DNA of 64,000 bases from Flammeovirgaceae bacterium. Lineage in GTDB: Bacteria > Bacteroidota > Bacteroidia > Cytophagales > Cyclobacteriaceae. The stretch is taken from the NCBI GenBank assembly GCA_027487845.1, contig JAIYCV010000023.1, positions 124,001-188,000 of the forward strand, written 5' to 3'. Numbering within the stretch: the first letter of the stretch is position 1; every line of letters begins with the position of its first letter. Under the pieces are notes generated by a model. It made no database searches. It saw nothing but the letters and a program-made list of their open reading frames with translations, and had not been told where the DNA came from. A program made the translations under genes and the position numbers. Below, one piece after another: positions 25,973 to 35,777 of the stretch.

Positions 25973-27421
25973 ATGCCTAAATTAATTGTTGTAGAAAAAC
26001 CAGAAAGCTGGAAATTCAATTTGGAAGATGTTGAGGTAGTTAGCCCAGACAACTATCTTTCTGAAGAGTCGTATCAATCGGCAAAGCGGTTAAAAGTAAT
26101 TAACCTATGTAAATCGTATCACTACCAAAGCGAAGGGTATTATGTATCGCTGCTAGCGGAAGCCCGCGGGCACAAAGTGTTGCCCGGTGTTTCTACCATT
26201 CAAGATTTTAGATTCCCTTCCATACTTCGTGAAGATTCGTTGGATTTTGATGAATTGATTCAAAACACGTTTAAAAACGATCCCTACGATCGCGTTGAGT
26301 TCAGCATTTACTTTGGTTCTACACAAGCAGAACACCTTAATAAATTGGGCCTTCAATTATTTCAATTGGTGCAGGCTCCTTCCATTCGTGCCTCTTTCTC
26401 TAAAAAGAATAAATGGTTGTTGCACAGTATTAAACCAATGAGCTTAAGCGAGGTTTCTCAAGCAGATAAGCCGCTGTTGATTGCATCACTGGAAAAATAC
26501 CTGCTGAGGAAACGTGACATTCGTCCTGATAAGAAAAAGTACGATCTGGCGATTTTGGTGAACCCTGAAGATAAAAATCCACCGAGCGATGACAGGGCAT
26601 TAAAACGCTTTTATAAAGCTGCGCTGGAAGCTGGATTTAACACAGAGTTTATTACCAAAAATGACTTTCATCAGATAATACAGTACGATGCCTTGTTTAT
26701 CCGTGAAACCACCAATGTAAATCACCATACTTTTCGATTTGCAAAAAAGGCGGAGTCATTGGGTTTGGCAGTAATGGACGATGCCGAATCCATTTTAAAG
26801 TGTACCAATAAAGTGTATTTGCACGAGCTGTTAAATGCGCATAAAATACTTACTCCAAAGTCGCACGTAATCACCGAGGAGAGTTGTCAGTCATTGCCCT
26901 CAAAAATGGGCTTTCCGTTTATTTTAAAGCAACCTGATGGCGCGTTTTCTAAGGGTGTATTCAAAATCAATAACCTGGAAGAATTTAAAAAGATCCGTGA
27001 AAGCATGTTTGAGAAATCAGACCTGCTTATTGCGCAGGAATTTCTCCCTACCACATTTGATTGGAGAGTAGGTGTGGTAAATGATCAGGTGATTTATGTA
27101 TGTAAATACTTTATGGCCACCGAGCATTGGCAAATTGTAAATTGGAATGCCAACAAGCGCGCTTCCCGCGATGGAGAGGTTGAGTCGATACCTGTAGATC
27201 AAGCACCTGCGGAGCTTTTGAAGACCGCTTTAAAGGCTACTTCCCTAATCGGAACAAGCCTTTACGGAGTTGATATGAAAGAAATTGACGGAAGATTTTA
27301 CGTTATTGAGATCAATGATAATCCTAACATTGATGCAGGCGTGGAGGATAAAATATTGAAAGAGCGTCTTTATTCTATCATAATGGAGGTATTTTTGAAT
27401 AAAATAAAAACAGAAAAATGA
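25973..27421 (+). CDS. RimK-like ATP-grasp ligase with RLAN N-terminal domain
   Basis: 482 residues. The N-terminal RLAN domain (about 1-170) has Y-H-Y-Q-S-E-G-Y-Y-V-S-L-L-A-E-A-R-G-H. The C-terminal RimK-type ATP-grasp domain (about 285-480) has the ATP-binding lysine in F-I-L-K-Q-P-D-G, F-D-W-R-V-G-V, and metal-ligand E446-I-N448 in V-I-E-I-N-D-N-P-N. Such enzymes join a carboxylate to an amine using ATP. The stop overlaps the start of the GCS2 gene by four bases, a strong sign of coupled function. Confidence 0.92.
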   Translation: MPKLIVVEKPESWKFNLEDVEVVSPDNYLSEESYQSAKRLKVINLCKSYHYQSEGYYVSLLAEARGHKVLPGVSTIQDFRFPSILREDSLDFDELIQNTFKNDPYDRVEFSIYFGSTQAEHLNKLGLQLFQLVQAPSIRASFSKKNKWLLHSIKPMSLSEVSQADKPLLIASLEKYLLRKRDIRPDKKKYDLAILVNPEDKNPPSDDRALKRFYKAALEAGFNTEFITKNDFHQIIQYDALFIRETTNVNHHTFRFAKKAESLGLAVMDDAESILKCTNKVYLHELLNAHKILTPKSHVITEESCQSLPSKMGFPFILKQPDGAFSKGVFKINNLEEFKKIRESMFEKSDLLIAQEFLPTTFDWRVGVVNDQVIYVCKYFMATEHWQIVNWNANKRASRDGEVESIPVDQAPAELLKTALKATSLIGTSLYGVDMKEIDGRFYVIEINDNPNIDAGVEDKILKERLYSIIMEVFLNKIKTEK

Positions 27422-28662
27422 CACAGTTATCTCGGCTTCATCTTTTTCAAGCATATGGCATTGAATTGGAATACATGATTGTGGACAAGGACACGCTGGT
27501 GGTAAAACCCATAACCGATGAATTGTTGACGCATGAGTTAGGATCTTATGGGAGCGACTTTGAAAATGGTGTGATCACATGGTCTAATGAACTTGTTCTT
27601 CATGTGGTGGAGTTAAAATCAACAAAACCAGAGTCCAATTTCAATGCCATTGAAAACGCTTTTGCAGATGATGTAAAGCGCATCAACAGTATCCTCGACA
27701 AATGGAATGCCATGCTTTTGCCTACGTCCGCGCATCCGTTTATGAATCCACTCACCGAAACTAAACTTTGGCCGCACGATAGCAACGATGTGTATGAAAT
27801 CTACAACTCGATATTTGATTGTAAAGGCCATGGTTGGAGTAACGTGCAAAGCACTCATCTCAATTTACCATTTTACGATGACGAAGAGTTCGCTAAACTT
27901 CATGCAGCTATTAGACTGATCCTTCCCATTCTACCCGCCCTTTGCGCTAGTTCCCCAGTTATCGAAGGAAAAGTAACGGGTTTTCTTGATACGCGATTAA
28001 ATTTTTACAAAACCAATCAAAGTCGAATACCCTCCATCACTGGCAAGGTTATCCCAGAGGCTATTTTCTCGAAGCGTAACTATCTCAATACCGTGTATGA
28101 AAAGATAAAAACAGACATTGCACCATTTGATCCGCAAAATATTCTTAACCCTGTTTGGGTGAACAGTCGTGGGGCAATACCACGTTTCGACAGGGGATCG
28201 ATCGAAATAAGAATAATGGATATCCAAGAATGTCCGGCTGCCGACATGGCTATAATTGAATTGGTAATAGAGACGATAAAGGCTTTTGTGAGTGAAAAAT
28301 TTATGCCCATCGAAGAGCAAATAAAAGAGCACACCGAAATGCTGGCGGGTATTTTGGACGATGTCATTGCCGAGGGGCAACGAGCTATGATTTATTCCTC
28401 GCAATACTTGGCCGCTTTTGGTATTCGCGAGTTTTCTTCTGCAAAGGATGTTTGGATGACAATCTTGAATAGACTTTTGAGGGGGGGGCATCCGGCATTG
28501 GAAAAATGGAAACCCGAACTTGACATCATTTTCAATGAGGGAACGCTTTCAGACCGCATTCTCCGAGAGTTAAATGGCGATTCCAGTCACGAGGCTATCG
28601 TAATGGTTTACAAGAAACTAGGCTGGTGCTTGAACCAAAATCGGATGTTTGTACCGAATTAA
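27418..28662 (+). CDS. GCS2-family carboxylate-amine ligase (glutamate-cysteine ligase-like)
   Basis: 414 residues. The family signature G14-I-E-L-E-Y-M sits at the start; later H-L-N-L-P-F, F-L-D-T-R-L-N-F-Y and G-S-I-E-I-R-I-M-D-I-Q-E. GCS2 enzymes form a gamma-glutamyl amide bond, often Glu-Cys, but many use other amines. Here it overlaps an RLAN/RimK ATP-grasp gene by four bases. Pairing of GCS2, RimK-like and papain-like peptidase genes has been pointed out in comparative genomics of amidoligases as a probable small-peptide pathway. The actual product is open. Confidence 0.9.
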   Translation: MTQLSRLHLFQAYGIELEYMIVDKDTLVVKPITDELLTHELGSYGSDFENGVITWSNELVLHVVELKSTKPESNFNAIENAFADDVKRINSILDKWNAMLLPTSAHPFMNPLTETKLWPHDSNDVYEIYNSIFDCKGHGWSNVQSTHLNLPFYDDEEFAKLHAAIRLILPILPALCASSPVIEGKVTGFLDTRLNFYKTNQSRIPSITGKVIPEAIFSKRNYLNTVYEKIKTDIAPFDPQNILNPVWVNSRGAIPRFDRGSIEIRIMDIQECPAADMAIIELVIETIKAFVSEKFMPIEEQIKEHTEMLAGILDDVIAEGQRAMIYSSQYLAAFGIREFSSAKDVWMTILNRLLRGGHPALEKWKPELDIIFNEGTLSDRILRELNGDSSHEAIVMVYKKLGWCLNQNRMFVPN

Positions 28663-28728
28663 AGTAAACGGAGTAGTTTCGCCAATAACAATTAATTTTT
28701 ATCTTTCTTTCACTTTTTAAGAAAGAAA

Positions 28729-29643
28729 ATGAACCGTATTCTTGCGTGGATTAGGGCTTTTTTTGGATTCTCAAGGGCGGAGGCAAATGGTTTTTTGATA
28801 CTTCTACCCCTGTGTGTTTTGCTCGTTTTCATAGAACCGATTTATCAAGCTTGGTTTACAAGCCAACCCCAGCTCATTAGTCATGATAAAGCACTACTCG
28901 ACAGTATAACTTCTCAATGGGAATTCAGTAGCGATTCAGATAGTGTTAATACTTTAAAACCTGAACGAAGATTATTTAAATTCGATCCTAATACTGTTAA
29001 AATGGATGAGCTAATGGAATTGGGTTTTGAAAAAGCGGTAGTAAGTCGAATTGTTAATTATAGAAGTAAAGGAGGTAGGTTCAAATCCAAAACCGATCTC
29101 AAAAAAATCTATGGAATTGACACTGCGTTGGTAACTAGCCTTTATGCTTTTATTACGTTGCCCGAAACAAATAGCGTTGCCAAGCTGATGCCCGAAACTC
29201 AATATGCTAAACCAGATAGAAAAAATGCATTTGTGCCAACTTATTTTGATATCAATTTAGCAGATACTACTCAACTAATCCAATTGAAGGGAATAGGAAG
29301 CAAATTGGCTCAACGGATAGTAAAGTACCGGGAGAAACTGGGTGGTTTTGTTTTGGAAAGCCAGTTAGCCGAAGTGTTTGGTTTAGATTCGTTGGCCATT
29401 CAAGAATTGAATAAAAGTACGTTTGTCGCTCCATCTTTTGTGCCTCGTCAAATCAATATTAATAAAGCTACTGAGAAGCAATTGACATCACTGCCTTACA
29501 TCAAGTTTCCAATCGCTAAAGCAATTGTCGCTTACCGTTATCAACATAATAACTTTACTTCTATTGATGAGCTAAGGAGTATTACTATTTTAGATGAAAC
29601 TCTTTTTCAAAAAATTAAACCTTATCTTACCATTAAGGAATAA
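28729..29643 (+). CDS. ComEA-like helix-hairpin-helix protein with membrane anchor
   Basis: 304 residues. One membrane helix lies near residues 21-40. Three helix-hairpin-helix modules follow, around 90-140 (D-E-L-M-E-L-G-F-E-K-A-V-V-S-R-I), 175-220 (Q-L-K-G-I-G-S-K-L-A-Q-R-I-V) and 245-290 (S-L-P-Y-I-K-F-P-I-A-K-A-I-V). HhH units bind DNA backbone without sequence preference. ComEA proteins take up DNA in the periplasm, but no com genes are near. It ends three bases before the helicase gene, so they may work together on DNA. Confidence 0.85.
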   Translation: MNRILAWIRAFFGFSRAEANGFLILLPLCVLLVFIEPIYQAWFTSQPQLISHDKALLDSITSQWEFSSDSDSVNTLKPERRLFKFDPNTVKMDELMELGFEKAVVSRIVNYRSKGGRFKSKTDLKKIYGIDTALVTSLYAFITLPETNSVAKLMPETQYAKPDRKNAFVPTYFDINLADTTQLIQLKGIGSKLAQRIVKYREKLGGFVLESQLAEVFGLDSLAIQELNKSTFVAPSFVPRQININKATEKQLTSLPYIKFPIAKAIVAYRYQHNNFTSIDELRSITILDETLFQKIKPYLTIKE

Positions 29644-29646
29644 TTT

Positions 29647-32600
29647 ATGGAGTCGTCTAACTCAAATAAAAAGCTCTTAACTACTTACTTACGAAGGCTT
29701 ACCAATCTTTCAGGCAAGAACAGAGCATTGTTTTTACCTCGCCTTTTGGGCAATCAATTCATTGATGTTCACTCCTTCAATCAACTAAATCGTGAGAAAT
29801 CATTCGCTATCATAGAAGCCCTTATTGCCCGAAAGAACAAACGCATTTGTGCTATTTTGGATTCACGATTTGCGCCCGTTAACGAGGTTTCAAAAAAACT
29901 GAAACGACTGCAACGGTTAGATAAGTTTATTTTTGAAGAGCGAGGGTCCAGGGATTTGCATGTCGGTTGGCCCTTTGTGAGAGGTAAATTTAATGATGGA
30001 AGTTGTATACGTTGCCCAATATTATTTTTTCCGGTCGAATTAATTGTGGAAGATAATAATTGGATTTTAAAGCAAAGGGAAGGTGAGATTGTTTTTAATA
30101 AATCATTTTTACTAGCCTACTCTTTTTATAACAAAGTAAAATTGGTTGACTCTTTAATTGAGCAAGACGTTGAATCGGTAGATCCGGATAGCACAGTTTT
30201 TCGAACAGCACTTTATAAGATGCTTCAGGAGGCCCAACTAGAAATCAATTTTAATCCTGATAATTTTCGCGATGAGTTAATTCCTTTTGAATCCTTTCAG
30301 AAGCAAGAGGTTGAGTCTACGTTTAATAACGGTGAACTAAAACTTTTTCCGGAGTCTGTACTTGGTATTTTCCCACAAGCGGGTTCCTACCTAGTTCCAG
30401 ACTATCATAAGTTGATAGAAAATGAAGCGCACTTCGATTTGGAAGAATTCTTTTTTAAGCGATCTAGTAAACAGGAATTGAATTCACATTCTAATTTCAT
30501 AAATAAGATTAAAGAAGAGAAAGTGTACCCCGCTTTTCCCATGGATATATGGCAGGAGAATGCACTTAAAGCTGTTAAGTTTGGAAACTCTATTGTAGTA
30601 GAAGGCCCACCAGGCACTGGCAAATCTCACCTCATTTGCAATCTGGTGGCAGACGCTATTGCAAATAAACAACGTGTGCTTGTGGTGTGTCAAAAGCGAG
30701 TGGCGTTAGATGTAGTAAGCAATAGACTTCATGAAAAAGGCCTTTCTCCTTTTCTCGCGCTAGTCCACGATTTCAAGGAAGACCGGAAAAATGTTTATGA
30801 TAGACTTAGAAGTCAAATTGAAAACATCGAAGAATTTAAACAGAAAAATAACAGTATAGATGCCATCCAACTAGAGCGGAAATTTTACATATTGAGTAGG
30901 CGGATAGATCAACTTACTGAAGAGTTAGATGAATTTAGAACTGCATTATTTACGCGAGTTGAGTGTGGCCTGAGTGCCAGAGAATTATATCTACAATCAA
31001 GTTTTACTGAACCTTACGTAAATTTAAAGCAAGACTTTTTTAATTATCGATTTGATGAGTTAGATCCTTTTCTAGATAAATTGAAAACATACGCTCATTA
31101 TGCGGATCGATTTTTGGATGAGTACTATGAGTGGAAGGAGAGAAAGTCGTTTAGCCAGTTTACTCAGAATGATTTCGAAACCATAAAGCTTTACTTAGCC
31201 GAAATCCCGAAAACATTGTTGGCCGTTGAGACGATGTTGAAAGAAGTACTCAATACTGGAATTAGTTGGGATACGGTGGTGGAGTTTGCCAATCATTCAG
31301 CATCGGCTAAAGAGCTTTTAGAACTGATTAGTTCGGCTCACCATTATCAGTTGTTCAAGCAGATTGCGGATGAATCAGATGAAGAAGTTAACGCCTTGTG
31401 GCTTTCAAACATGGAACGGGTAATCTCTGATTGTTTCAACGATGTTGGCCCTGAGATAGCTGTTGAGACGGCAAACCTAGGTCACTTTCAGCAAGTGCTT
31501 CATGAGAGCCAGAAGTCACGGAAAAGTATTTTTGGGCTTATAAGATGGGAGTTGTTTTCTCAGCAAAAAGTACTGATGGCTCGCGTGTTGATAGCTAACA
31601 AAGTTAAAAATGACAAGGCTGGATTATCGGTGATGGAAAGGAAGCTAGACAAGCGCTTGAATTTAGAACATAACTTGTCGAAGCTGAAGTCAAAAGCTTG
31701 GCTTACCGATATTCCCGAAACGTATTCTTTAACCGACTACCGGCATTGGTTTCAGTTGCAACAACGAATCATTCATGCAAAAAGAATAGTTGGCTCCATA
31801 CGTTCACTCTCTACCTTTATTAATCCGAAGCACCTCTCACACCAAGAGTTTACTTCGAGAATTAAATCTTTATTTGGCGAAGCAGATAGGCTTTTTGTTA
31901 AGAAGGCCATGTGGTCAATTTATCTAACTGAATATCAAATTCAATTGTTTGCTGAAAGTTCCTTAACCCAACATTTCGAGCGGATCTTAAAAAGAGATTT
32001 CAATAGTTTAGTTGAATTCGACACACAGCAGCAAGCACTTTCGCAAACTGAGTTGGGCGTTATTAAAAGGTTACAAGAAGGAAGTAAATCATGGAATTTT
32101 GAACACTTAAGAAGCATTTTACTAAATAGCCTGAGCCTCCATTGGATCGAATATTTAGAAGTAAAGTATCCGATACTCAAAGATGTCTCATCCGGTAAGA
32201 TTCAATTATTCGAAAACGAATTGCGGAATACGTTATCTGAAAAGTTAAAAATTAGCAATGAAATCCTGCTATTGAGAGCGCGTGAAAATGTGATCGAAGA
32301 GTTAGAATTCAATCGCTTAAATAATAGGATTACCTATCGAGATGTGTTACATCAAACAACAAAGAAGAAGAAAATTTGGCCTTTACGAAAGTTGATAGAC
32401 GAGCACTCGGATGAGTTGTTTAAACTTCTTCCGTGCTGGTTGGCCTCACCGGAAACTGTTTCCGCCATTTTTCCAATGGAGGAAATATTTGATTTAGTAA
32501 TTTTTGATGAAGCATCGCAGTGTTTTGTTGAACGGGGAATTCCGGCCATGTACAGAGGCAAGCAATTAGTTATAGCAGGCGATTCGCAACAGCTTAAGCC

Positions 32601-33651
32601 CTCCGATCTGTATCAGGCTCGTTGGCAGCAAGAAGAAGAGTTACAACCCGATCTTGAAATCGATTCATTATTGGATTTAGCTAAACGTTATTTATTGCAA
32701 ACAGACTTAAGGCATCATTACAGAAGCCAGTCACCTGCCCTTATGGAGTTTTCCAATCAGCATTTTTATAGAGGGAAGCTAACACTTTTGCCAGACCGTA
32801 TGGTAGCCAATGACAAAAGATCACCCATCGAATATCACCTAGTAAATGGAGAATGGATTGACCAGACAAATCAAATCGAGGCCAACTATGTTGTTTCATT
32901 GTTGAATTCGCTAGCTAAAGATGAACCTCAATTGTCGGTAGGGGTAATTACATTTAATGCACCACAACAAAATTTAATTCAAGATTTGTTTGAAAGTAAT
33001 TATGCGGAAACAAAGGTGATAAACGCGGCAAGAATTTTCATTAAGAATATTGAGAACGTGCAAGGCGATGAGAGTGATGTGATCATTTTCTCTATTGGGT
33101 ATGCAGCAAATAAATATGGAAAAGTGGCTATGCAGTTTGGTAGCCTCAGTCAGCAAGGTGGTGAGAACAGACTTAATGTGGCGATTACCCGTGCGAAAAA
33201 GAGAATTATAATTGTGGCAAGTATTTTACCGGATCAGCTCCATGTTCAGGACACGGCCAACGAAGGGGCAACGCTTTTTAAATCTTATTTGAAATATGCG
33301 CATGAGGTTTCTAAAGGGATGCCTTCAATTGTTGGTAGTGGGTTCATAAATGATAAGTTGTCGCTGAAGAAAGTAATTACCGACTGGTGCGCTGTGCATA
33401 ATCCGCAAGTAAATTTAACCTCCATCCATACTGCAGACATTGCAATCAAACACAACGATCTATTCGAAGGGCTGCTATTTACAGATGACGAGCAGTATAG
33501 CCATAGTTTGAGTGCAAAAGACAGGCATGCTTTATTGCCTATCGTTATGGAAACTAAAAATTGGAAATTCACTCATCTTTATAGTCGCAACTATTGGCTT
33601 GATAAGGAGACATTTTTTAATGAAACCGGTAAGTTTATTACCAATTCTTAG
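29647..33651 (+). CDS. Upf1-type superfamily 1 helicase, C-terminal degenerate nuclease-like region
   Basis: 1334 residues. Walker A is G320-P-P-G-T-G-K-S327, Walker B V-I-F-D954-E955-A-S-Q-C, followed by G-D-S-Q-Q-L-K-P, H-Y-R-S-Q-S, V-Q-G-D-E-S-D-V-I and V-A-I-T-R-A-K-K-R, a complete SF1B set. A long insert between motif Ia and II is coiled-coil rich (about 390-900). The last 90 residues (D1264-I-A-I, then L-F-T-D-D-E, then S-A-K-D-R, then Y-S-R-N-Y-W-L) read like the MTES_1575 restriction-endonuclease fold, with the usual E replaced by T1279. So the helicase should be active and the nuclease probably not. Confidence 0.88.
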   Translation: MESSNSNKKLLTTYLRRLTNLSGKNRALFLPRLLGNQFIDVHSFNQLNREKSFAIIEALIARKNKRICAILDSRFAPVNEVSKKLKRLQRLDKFIFEERGSRDLHVGWPFVRGKFNDGSCIRCPILFFPVELIVEDNNWILKQREGEIVFNKSFLLAYSFYNKVKLVDSLIEQDVESVDPDSTVFRTALYKMLQEAQLEINFNPDNFRDELIPFESFQKQEVESTFNNGELKLFPESVLGIFPQAGSYLVPDYHKLIENEAHFDLEEFFFKRSSKQELNSHSNFINKIKEEKVYPAFPMDIWQENALKAVKFGNSIVVEGPPGTGKSHLICNLVADAIANKQRVLVVCQKRVALDVVSNRLHEKGLSPFLALVHDFKEDRKNVYDRLRSQIENIEEFKQKNNSIDAIQLERKFYILSRRIDQLTEELDEFRTALFTRVECGLSARELYLQSSFTEPYVNLKQDFFNYRFDELDPFLDKLKTYAHYADRFLDEYYEWKERKSFSQFTQNDFETIKLYLAEIPKTLLAVETMLKEVLNTGISWDTVVEFANHSASAKELLELISSAHHYQLFKQIADESDEEVNALWLSNMERVISDCFNDVGPEIAVETANLGHFQQVLHESQKSRKSIFGLIRWELFSQQKVLMARVLIANKVKNDKAGLSVMERKLDKRLNLEHNLSKLKSKAWLTDIPETYSLTDYRHWFQLQQRIIHAKRIVGSIRSLSTFINPKHLSHQEFTSRIKSLFGEADRLFVKKAMWSIYLTEYQIQLFAESSLTQHFERILKRDFNSLVEFDTQQQALSQTELGVIKRLQEGSKSWNFEHLRSILLNSLSLHWIEYLEVKYPILKDVSSGKIQLFENELRNTLSEKLKISNEILLLRARENVIEELEFNRLNNRITYRDVLHQTTKKKKIWPLRKLIDEHSDELFKLLPCWLASPETVSAIFPMEEIFDLVIFDEASQCFVERGIPAMYRGKQLVIAGDSQQLKPSDLYQARWQQEEELQPDLEIDSLLDLAKRYLLQTDLRHHYRSQSPALMEFSNQHFYRGKLTLLPDRMVANDKRSPIEYHLVNGEWIDQTNQIEANYVVSLLNSLAKDEPQLSVGVITFNAPQQNLIQDLFESNYAETKVINAARIFIKNIENVQGDESDVIIFSIGYAANKYGKVAMQFGSLSQQGGENRLNVAITRAKKRIIIVASILPDQLHVQDTANEGATLFKSYLKYAHEVSKGMPSIVGSGFINDKLSLKKVITDWCAVHNPQVNLTSIHTADIAIKHNDLFEGLLFTDDEQYSHSLSAKDRHALLPIVMETKNWKFTHLYSRNYWLDKETFFNETGKFITNS

Positions 33652-33655
33652 TTCG

Positions 33656-35077
33656 TCATTTTCTATAGTCCAATGCAGGCTTTCTTGTGCCAATCAACGA
33701 TTCGTATTTAAAGTCGCTGCCTGTTCTTGCTTTAAGTTCTTTCCATGCGCTTTCGATAACCTGAGGCGAATCGTATAATTCGATGGCGGTGCCCGCTAAT
33801 GTTTTGGCCGCCACCATCATCCCTTTAAAGCCAATCGAGGTGCCACCCGCTGCTACTGCTTGCCAACTATGGGCAGCGGTACCCGGCACCCATGTGGCTA
33901 TTCTCAGACCAGCGGTTGGTACTACCCAGCTAATATCCGATACATCGGTTGAACCGCCACTTTCACTTTCGCCTAACGCGGCAATTTGATTGGAGGTTTC
34001 TATAGAAGGAAATTCACCCGTAAATGTCTTTTGAATTTTTGTGCCAAACTCTTTTTCTTCGGGATTATAGGAGAATCCTCCAACCAGCCTAAGATTGGCG
34101 TCCATAATTTTGGCGAGTGACTCACTTGGCATTAAGTTGTAAACACCACCTGTTACTTCATAAGTCATTTTGGTATCGGTGCCTAGTGCCGCACCTTCTG
34201 CAGCCCTTACAACTCGTTCCCAGGTTTCTTTCACTTCCGTTCTTTTTGGATGCCGAACATAATAATATACTTCCGCGAAAGCGGGGACTACATTTGGCGC
34301 TTCGCCACCACGGGTAATTACATAATGAATTCGGGTAGCGTCCGAAACATGTTCTCTCATCATATTCACCATATTATCCATCGCTTCTACGGCATCAAGT
34401 GCTGATCTTCCTCGTTCGGGCGATGCGGCAGCATGGGAGGCTACACCATAAAATCTAAACTTACCTGATTTATTAGATAATGAATTGCCCCAACCCGCAG
34501 AGTTACCTGAGCCAGGATGCCAGTGCAAAACAATATCTACATCGTTAAACAAACCATCTCGCACCATGTACACTTTACCAGAGCCGCCTTCTTCAGCGGG
34601 TGTTCCGTAAAACCGAATAGTTCCTGTTTTCCTATTTGCTATAAGCCAGTTCTTAACTGCAATAGCCGAAGCGGATGAAGCAACTCCAAATAAATGATGT
34701 CCGCAAGCATGTCCTGCTTTTTGGTTGGGGATGGTTTTTAATTCTGGCATAGCTTCTTGCGAAACTCCAGGCAATGCATCAAATTCGCCAAGGATACCAA
34801 TAACTGGCTTCCCTTGTCCGAATGTAGCGGTAAAAGCGGTTGGCATTCCGGCAACGCCAGCCTCTATTTTAAAACCTTCATCAGCTAATGTTTTTTGTAG
34901 GAGAGCTGAACTTTGTGTTTCCTGAAATCCTACCTCGGCAAACTCCCATATTTTTTTTGCAGTGCCAGCGTACTTATCATATTTTGAATCGATGGAGTTA
35001 AGCGCTTGCTGTTTTGTTTGTTGAGCATTTGCAACAAATGCGACCAGCAGCACGAGTGGGGTAAAAAATAATTTCAT
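33656..35077 (-). CDS. Secreted M20-family metallopeptidase / amidohydrolase
   Basis: 473 residues. A signal peptide ends near V-A-N-A-Q (residue 19). The M20 metal site begins with G-H-A-C-G-H-H, followed by P-A-E-E-G-G-S-G and a lid domain. The order and length match p-aminobenzoyl-glutamate hydrolase-like (AbgB) enzymes, most of which are cytoplasmic; this one is exported. Substrate not defined. Its stop lies four bases beyond the convergent helicase stop. Confidence 0.88.
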   Translation of the reverse strand: MKLFFTPLVLLVAFVANAQQTKQQALNSIDSKYDKYAGTAKKIWEFAEVGFQETQSSALLQKTLADEGFKIEAGVAGMPTAFTATFGQGKPVIGILGEFDALPGVSQEAMPELKTIPNQKAGHACGHHLFGVASSASAIAVKNWLIANRKTGTIRFYGTPAEEGGSGKVYMVRDGLFNDVDIVLHWHPGSGNSAGWGNSLSNKSGKFRFYGVASHAAASPERGRSALDAVEAMDNMVNMMREHVSDATRIHYVITRGGEAPNVVPAFAEVYYYVRHPKRTEVKETWERVVRAAEGAALGTDTKMTYEVTGGVYNLMPSESLAKIMDANLRLVGGFSYNPEEKEFGTKIQKTFTGEFPSIETSNQIAALGESESGGSTDVSDISWVVPTAGLRIATWVPGTAAHSWQAVAAGGTSIGFKGMMVAAKTLAGTAIELYDSPQVIESAWKELKARTGSDFKYESLIGTRKPALDYRK

Positions 35078-35170
35078 GGCTTAGATAAATTAAGAATTCT
35101 AAATTGGTCTTAAGAAATTGAATTTCCTAAAATCTTAGACAAATCTTGAACTTGCAATTTGAAATCTATA

Positions 35171-35761
35171 CTACCACTCTACTTTGTTGGCTTTCTTTGC
35201 CGGAGTCGTTAGTTTTTTTGGGATTTCACTTTTCATGGATGTGATTAGTGAATTAATCTTTGTGTTGGTAGTTTGTTTGTGCTTTTCCCACAACTTTTGC
35301 CATCCTGTGGCTTCTTTGTCTTCCAATGGTTTTATTTTGCCCGTTTTTGCCATTTTGTAATTGCGGTCTTCTTTATAGTAATGATAGACAAAGTCAGAAA
35401 ACGAATAGCGAAATTTAGCATCTTTTGTATCGATCGCTAGTTTGCATGAAATTAAACCTACCATTTTTCGCAACAATCCACTTTGAGCGAATACCTGAAA
35501 TTCGTATTGGCCATTAATGCTTGATTGAATGGAGTCTTTCGTAAGGAGGGTGAATTTTTCTTCGGGACGGTTAAGTGATTTTAACCAAGTGATACTGTTT
35601 GAATACAGTTTTCCGTTGGGGAAACTATCGGCAAGAACTACTTCAGAAAAAAAAACCTTTCCCGATTCATCGGTTGGTAAACTCTGCGCTCCACCGAAGG
35701 TGGGTGAAACAAAAGAAAATATCAACAGAACAAACCAAGAAAGATTTTTTGTTTTATGCAT
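35171..35761 (-). CDS. DUF4468 (TBP-like fold) exported protein
   Basis: 196 residues. A signal peptide ends at about residue 26 (G-G-A-Q-S). Then comes L-P-T-D-E-S-G-K-V-F-F-S-E-V-V, the standard opening of DUF4468 proteins. A Lys-rich C-terminal tail follows. The family is restricted mainly to Bacteroidota and has no known function. It follows the porin gene by 16 bases and might be cotranscribed with amtB and the porin. Confidence 0.75.
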   Translation of the reverse strand: MHKTKNLSWFVLLIFSFVSPTFGGAQSLPTDESGKVFFSEVVLADSFPNGKLYSNSITWLKSLNRPEEKFTLLTKDSIQSSINGQYEFQVFAQSGLLRKMVGLISCKLAIDTKDAKFRYSFSDFVYHYYKEDRNYKMAKTGKIKPLEDKEATGWQKLWEKHKQTTNTKINSLITSMKSEIPKKLTTPAKKANKVEW

Positions 35762-35777
35762 TAAGCAAATTTAGCAA

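Noticed and set aside
27997..28491. Minus-strand open frame of 164 codons
   Set aside because: Antisense to the GCS2 ligase gene and without recognised motifs.
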